From positions 1 to 32,756 of the forward strand of contig CAOKWI010000051.1 of the NCBI GenBank assembly GCA_948473115.1: a stretch of 32,756 bases of DNA, given 5' to 3'. Position 1 is the stretch's first letter. Every line of letters starts with the position of its first letter. Both the position numbers and the translations under genes were made by a program. This DNA is from an uncultured Lachnospiraceae bacterium. Lineage in GTDB: Bacteria > Bacillota > Clostridia > Lachnospirales > Lachnospiraceae. Shown piece after piece: positions 30,883 to 32,756 of this stretch. The notes beneath the pieces were generated by a model, which did not search any database, was not told the origin of the DNA, and worked only from the letters and a program-made list of their open reading frames with translations.

Positions 30883-31728
30883 ATGGAACTACAGAAAAAT
30901 ACCCAGTTTATCACAGAGGATCTGAATCCTACATTTCTCTTTACCTGGAAGGGTGTCCGGAACCGCGGGGAGGACAATTACCACAGCCATGACCACGGGG
31001 AACTTGCCTTTGTGCTTTCCGGCACGGGAAAATACCGTATTGAGGACGAGATCTATACGATACAGGAAGGTGATCTGCTGATCCTGAATCCGGGTGTCCG
31101 GCACCAGGCCCTCTTTTGTCCGGAAAGCGAGACGCCCACAACGGAATTTTTCATAGGATATTCGGATCTACAGCTACAGGGGCTTCTCCCGAACTCCCTT
31201 CCCCTGCCGGAGGGGGAATATATGCTCCATACTACCGGTGAACTGCGGCAGAGGCTGTTTAAGATCTATTCTTCCATGGAGGCGGAGAAGGCAGACTGTA
31301 AGCAGGGCAGATATTTTATGCTGAAGGCGTACATGATACAGTTTCTGCTGCTTGTCATCAGGGAGCAGTGCGAACCTATGGAGAAACCCCAGGGCTGTGC
31401 CTTTGAGTCCGTGAACCGCAAGTATATGGTGGAGCAGATACTGAATTATTTTGAGGATCATTATAATGAGAAGATTTCCCTGGATCAGATCGCCGAAAAT
31501 ATGTACCTCAGCCCCTTTTACATCTCCAAAATATTTAAAAAGGAAACAGGGGATACTCCTATCAGACATCTGATTAATATCAGGCTGGAGAAGGCAAAGG
31601 AACTGCTGGAGGGCGGCTATGCGGGAAGTGTTCAGGAGGTTGCCGCCATGGTGGGATATGACGATGCCTATCATTTCAGCAAACTGTTTAAGAAGCACTT
31701 CGGGATCTCGCCTTCACAGGTCAGGTAA
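30883..31728 (+). CDS. AraC family transcriptional regulator with cupin sensor domain, 281 aa
   Basis: The N-terminal cupin domain (about 25-110) contains YHSHDHGELAFVLSGTGKYR and GDLLILNPGVRHQALF, the usual sugar- or ligand-sensing beta barrel of AraC proteins. The C-terminal double helix-turn-helix (about 180-281) shows ISLDQIAENMYLSPFYISKI and VQEVAAMVGYDDAYHFSKLF, ending FGISPSQVR. Length is normal. ATG 30883 is chosen with GGAGG 11 nt upstream; ATG 30853 falls in the hairpin. It diverges from the heterodimeric exporter genes, suggesting that it regulates them, though AraC-cupin proteins more often control sugar genes. Cytoplasmic. Confidence 0.93.
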   Translation: MELQKNTQFITEDLNPTFLFTWKGVRNRGEDNYHSHDHGELAFVLSGTGKYRIEDEIYTIQEGDLLILNPGVRHQALFCPESETPTTEFFIGYSDLQLQGLLPNSLPLPEGEYMLHTTGELRQRLFKIYSSMEAEKADCKQGRYFMLKAYMIQFLLLVIREQCEPMEKPQGCAFESVNRKYMVEQILNYFEDHYNEKISLDQIAENMYLSPFYISKIFKKETGDTPIRHLINIRLEKAKELLEGGYAGSVQEVAAMVGYDDAYHFSKLFKKHFGISPSQVR

Positions 31729-31767
31729 CATCAGGTAAATAAGGGTAGGCGATCCGTAAAAAAATGT

Positions 31768-31795
31768 TTGCAAGAGGGTTAGAATCTGATACAAT
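31768..31795 (+). promoter_or_regulatory. Promoter of the DUF1905/C39-like gene
   Basis: -35 TTGCAA (31768-31773), a 16-bp spacer ending in TGA (extended -10), and -10 TACAAT (31790-31795), about 48 nt before the start codon. Confidence 0.65.
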
Positions 31796-31843
31796 AGGAC
31801 TATATAAGTATTGGCCGGAAGAACCGGAATGGAGGTATATAAT

Positions 31844-32512
31844 ATGAGGTATTTTTTCGAATCCAAGGTTGAGAAGCAGGAGAAGGGCTATACAATCCAG
31901 ATTCCGTTCAATGTGTGGGAGGTATGTAAGCAGCGCGATGTGATCCAGGGGGATGTGGTCCTGGACAATAAGATTATTGACTGCGAACTGCATCCCAAGG
32001 AGAAGGGAAATTACGAGATCCATATCACGGACGAGGATGCGGTGAATGTGGAACTGGGTGTTGCCCATAAGATCCTGCTCCATGTAAACGGTTCCCTGAT
32101 CCGTATGGATCAGAACAGTCCTTTCAGCTTCGATAAGCCCATCCGCAAGATTGACAGTATGGAAGTCATCATTCAGCCGGAGGACGGGCTTTGCGGACAG
32201 GCATGTGTGGCGATGCTTGCAGGCGTTACCATTGCGGAGGTTATGAGCGTTATGGACTGCCGCGAGTGGCAGGCCACCATGGGACGCATCATTTCCGCGC
32301 TGAATTATTACGGAATCGACCATAATGACATTATTGTGTACACAGAGGGGCGCGATGCCGTGCTGCCCAAGTGCTGTGTCATGATGGAGAGAATGGGGCG
32401 CTTCAGCCACTATCTGATCCATTTTGACGGAAAGTACTATGATTCCAACCTGGGTGTGCTGGAGGAGTACGATATGAGCAAGCTCCTGGGATATTTGGAG
32501 ATCAAGTGCTGA
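31844..32512 (+). CDS. DUF1905-like domain fused to C39-like cysteine peptidase domain, 222 aa
   Basis: Residues about 1-85 show the DUF1905 pattern: a strand, then YTIQIPFNVWEVCKQRDVIQ, a short insert, and an EIHITDEDAVNVELG end. Residues about 108-222 look like a papain-fold C39-like peptidase. Gln111 lies exactly six residues before Cys117 (QPEDGLCGQACVAMLAG), as in C39 active sites, and His189 and Asp200 lie in RFSHYLIHFDGKYYDSN. There is no signal peptide, membrane helix or ABC domain, so it is not a bacteriocin processing transporter; it should be cytoplasmic. GGAGG at 31831-31835, 8 nt upstream, sets the start; the in-frame ATG at 31811 is rejected. Monocistronic. The substrate is unknown and activity is inferred. 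Confidence 0.8.
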   Translation: MRYFFESKVEKQEKGYTIQIPFNVWEVCKQRDVIQGDVVLDNKIIDCELHPKEKGNYEIHITDEDAVNVELGVAHKILLHVNGSLIRMDQNSPFSFDKPIRKIDSMEVIIQPEDGLCGQACVAMLAGVTIAEVMSVMDCREWQATMGRIISALNYYGIDHNDIIVYTEGRDAVLPKCCVMMERMGRFSHYLIHFDGKYYDSNLGVLEEYDMSKLLGYLEIKC

Positions 32513-32637
32513 TATGTGTTACAGTTCCTGAGACGGCCTGATGGGTCGGTTCATTCCTGTTTGATGTAATGATATAGTGTAAATAGGCAGTCAGGGCAAG
32601 CATGGCTGTATGACTCGTCGCTTGCGGGAATAAGGCG

Positions 32638-32681
32638 AAAGCCGGTAACCGAAATGATATATCGTATCGGTTCCGGCTTTT
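32638..32681 (+). terminator. Terminator downstream of the C39-like gene
   Basis: AAAGCCGG-T-AACCGA (32638-32652) pairs with TCGGTT-CCGGCTTT (32667-32680) with one bulged T, followed by TTTT. It lies 125 nt after the stop codon. In the interval there is also a weak GCAAGC/GCTTGC stem and no gene. Nothing is recognised from here to the end of the window. Confidence 0.75.
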
Positions 32682-32756
32682 GTAATGATACGAGGATATA
32701 TGAGCATTCTGGTGATATGTCAAGACCTTTTTGAAAAAGATTTTGATATGTTTTTC

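Noticed and set aside
31844..32512. Bacteriocin-processing C39 peptidase/transporter
   Set aside because: No ABC or membrane domain, no double-glycine leader peptide gene nearby, and an unrelated N-terminal domain.

Overview
The window looks like chromosomal DNA from a Gram-positive, anaerobic Firmicute, most likely a Lachnospiraceae (Clostridium cluster XIVa) relative. This is inferred from strong AGGAGG-type ribosome binding sites, a single-chain clostridial-type PurL with a fused glutaminase, a carAB operon, short Lachnospiraceae-style proteins and orphan PAS-like/degenerate EAL-HDOD signalling proteins. No phage, plasmid, transposase, rRNA or CRISPR array was found. One tRNA (Trp, CCA anticodon) is present.

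Layout. 1-3380: a small unknown gene, tRNA-Trp with promoter and terminator, an unknown 134-residue gene and, on the minus strand, a 761-residue protein with an N-terminal cyclic-nucleotide-binding-like domain. 3381-5001: an intergenic region with a 167-nt intricately folded element, then a small unknown gene and a TetR regulator. 5002-10118: purL followed by a degenerate EAL + HDOD protein. 10119-11072: a RibD_C reductase-like gene in visibly AT-richer DNA. 11073-16113: promoter, leader, carA and carB, overlapping by 8 nt; carA carries an 18-bp coding minisatellite at its 3' end and carB an expanded interdomain linker. 16136-18131 (minus): PAS-like orphan, AzlD, AzlC, a 95-residue unknown. 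18366-18644: a 93-residue helical protein. 18860-21583 (minus): class A penicillin-binding protein. 21801-23875: YigZ/IMPACT protein and MgtE magnesium transporter. 24181-26868: membrane-anchored LuxR-type regulator, ABC ATPase and ABC-2 permease. 26987-30640 (minus): two-gene heterodimeric ABC exporter, divergent from an AraC regulator (30883-31728). 31844-32512: a DUF1905-like domain fused to a C39-like cysteine peptidase domain.

How genes work together. purL serves purine synthesis; carAB supplies carbamoyl phosphate for pyrimidines and arginine. azlCD form a branched-chain amino acid exporter. The LuxR protein plus ABC pair, and the AraC protein plus heterodimeric exporter, both look like regulator-transporter modules of the type used against toxic peptides or drugs; the substrates are not visible from sequence.

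The most unusual signals are non-coding. (1) A 167-nt element at 3517-3683 has terminal inverted repeats and a nested multibranch fold. (2) Two leaders of about 60 nt (18285-18350 and 24995-25055) share an exact 21-nt start and a GCGCTGC/GCAGCGC closing stem, each ending exactly 15 nt before the start codon of an unrelated gene. (3) TGCCG...CGGCA hairpins sit immediately upstream of the ribosome binding site of three genes. (4) Palindromes are built from the core AACAGTT/AACTGTT. These suggest dispersed, structured 5'-UTR elements, either mobile or regulatory.
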